Of a DNA stretch of 5,567 bases, positions 5,219-5,567 are shown piece after piece (position 1 is the first letter of the stretch; every line of letters begins with the position of its first letter). The position numbers and the translations under genes were made by a program. The DNA is taken from positions 1 to 5,567 of the forward strand of contig JASFVN010000299.1 of NCBI GenBank assembly GCA_050049805.1, read 5' to 3'. The notes beneath the pieces were generated by a model. That model had not been told where the DNA came from and ran no database searches. It saw only the letters and a list, made by a program, of their open reading frames with translations. Origin of the DNA: JABDNZ01 sp050049805. GTDB lineage: Bacteria > Gemmatimonadota > Gemmatimonadetes > Longimicrobiales > Gaopeijiaceae.

Positions 5219-5567
5219 CTAGGGTGCTGAGGAGCTACAGTCTGTGTTTCTCGGCTCGACGTGGAAGACCCGCGGCACGGTCCAGCCTTGCCAGACCTCG
5301 CCGACCTTTGCCCGGACCTTCCAGGTCCATCCAAAGAGGTTGTGGCCGGCAACATAGCCAACTGAGCGGTACTCGAATTCAGTTGCGACAACGGGACAAT
5401 TGACCAGAGGGAAGGTGGCTGTGGGCCCCATCACGTACAGGTGATAGAGAGAGGCCCCTGGTACCTCGCTCCACTCGAAAGCCCATTCGATCCAGTCCGA
5501 TCCGGGGTAGCAGCCGTTATCGAGAACGTGATCCTCCGCGGGGACCAGAAGAGTCGGGACGGCCCCA
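5219..5567 (-). CDS. Secreted-type fibronectin-III-like domain protein, C-terminal part
   Basis: The reverse strand is open from the right edge to a TAG at 5219-5221, giving the last 115 residues of a protein whose start lies outside the window. It reads as one beta-sandwich domain: an opening PTLLVPAEDHVLDNG, a Trp-rich strand WIEWAFEWSEVPGA, then LYHLYVMGP, a later GYVAGHNLFGW and the closing TWKVRAKVGEVWQGW...FHVEP, followed by a short polar tail NTDCSSSAP. The order 'PxLLxP.xG...W..xxW..VPGAxxYxLxV...W.VRA...W..W...F.V' is the usual shape of extracellular FN3/Ig-like repeats that occur in surface or secreted proteins. I infer export; the signal peptide, if any, is off the window. It is transcribed toward the nucleotidyltransferase unit and is probably functionally independent of it. 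An internal ATG at 5434 would remove half of the domain, so I read it as mid-gene. The protein's overall function is unknown. Confidence 0.75.
   Translation of the reverse strand, partial: GAVPTLLVPAEDHVLDNGCYPGSDWIEWAFEWSEVPGASLYHLYVMGPTATFPLVNCPVVATEFEYRSVGYVAGHNLFGWTWKVRAKVGEVWQGWTVPRVFHVEPRNTDCSSSAP

Noticed and set aside
5152..5403. A plus-strand open frame in the right-hand region
   Set aside because: Arg/Ser/Pro-rich and opposite the FN3-like domain, whose minus-strand reading has a clear beta-sandwich pattern.

Overview
This 5.6 kb window is GC-rich, protein-dense bacterial DNA. Its resistance-nodulation-division (RND) efflux locus is typical of a Gram-negative, two-membrane cell. 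The style of the genes, including a right-edge gene for an extracellular fibronectin-III-like protein with a W/Y-rich 'PGAxxYHLYV' signature, suggests an uncultured soil or sediment lineage such as Acidobacteriota or a neighbour. That taxonomic guess is weak and rests on recollection, not on a search.

Left part (1-3394): the 3' end of a periplasmic adaptor (membrane fusion protein) gene is followed after 19 bases by a complete 1024-residue RND inner-membrane pump gene. The two form an operon and should build the inner-membrane and periplasmic parts of a tripartite efflux system; no outer-membrane channel gene is in view. The pump resembles the heavy-metal (CzcA/CusA) branch. However, the aspartates that normally carry protons in transmembrane helix 4 are replaced by Ser and Gly, leaving only the glutamate of that helix.

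Middle (3395-3598): a non-coding gap. Its first part is GC-rich and holds a compound stem-loop. Its last ~58 bases are strikingly AT-rich (about 28% GC by my count) and hold a promoter-like pair of boxes and a perfect 7+7 bp palindrome directly before the next start codon.

Right-centre (3599-5129): a two-gene unit with a 23-base overlap. The first gene encodes a small nucleotidyltransferase-fold protein (GGS...DVD motif, AbiEii/DUF6036-like). The second encodes a 322-residue protein of unknown function with a probable winged helix-turn-helix. Nucleotidyltransferase plus winged-helix partner is the architecture of AbiE-type toxin-antitoxin or phage-defence modules, but here the enzyme comes first. 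The palindrome over the promoter fits self-repression. This is the most plausible little-described system in the window; its function is inferred, not shown.

Right edge (5130-5567): a short convergent gap, then on the minus strand the C-terminal 115 residues of a secreted-type fibronectin-III-like domain protein whose start lies beyond the window. I saw no tRNA, rRNA, CRISPR array, insertion sequence or origin.
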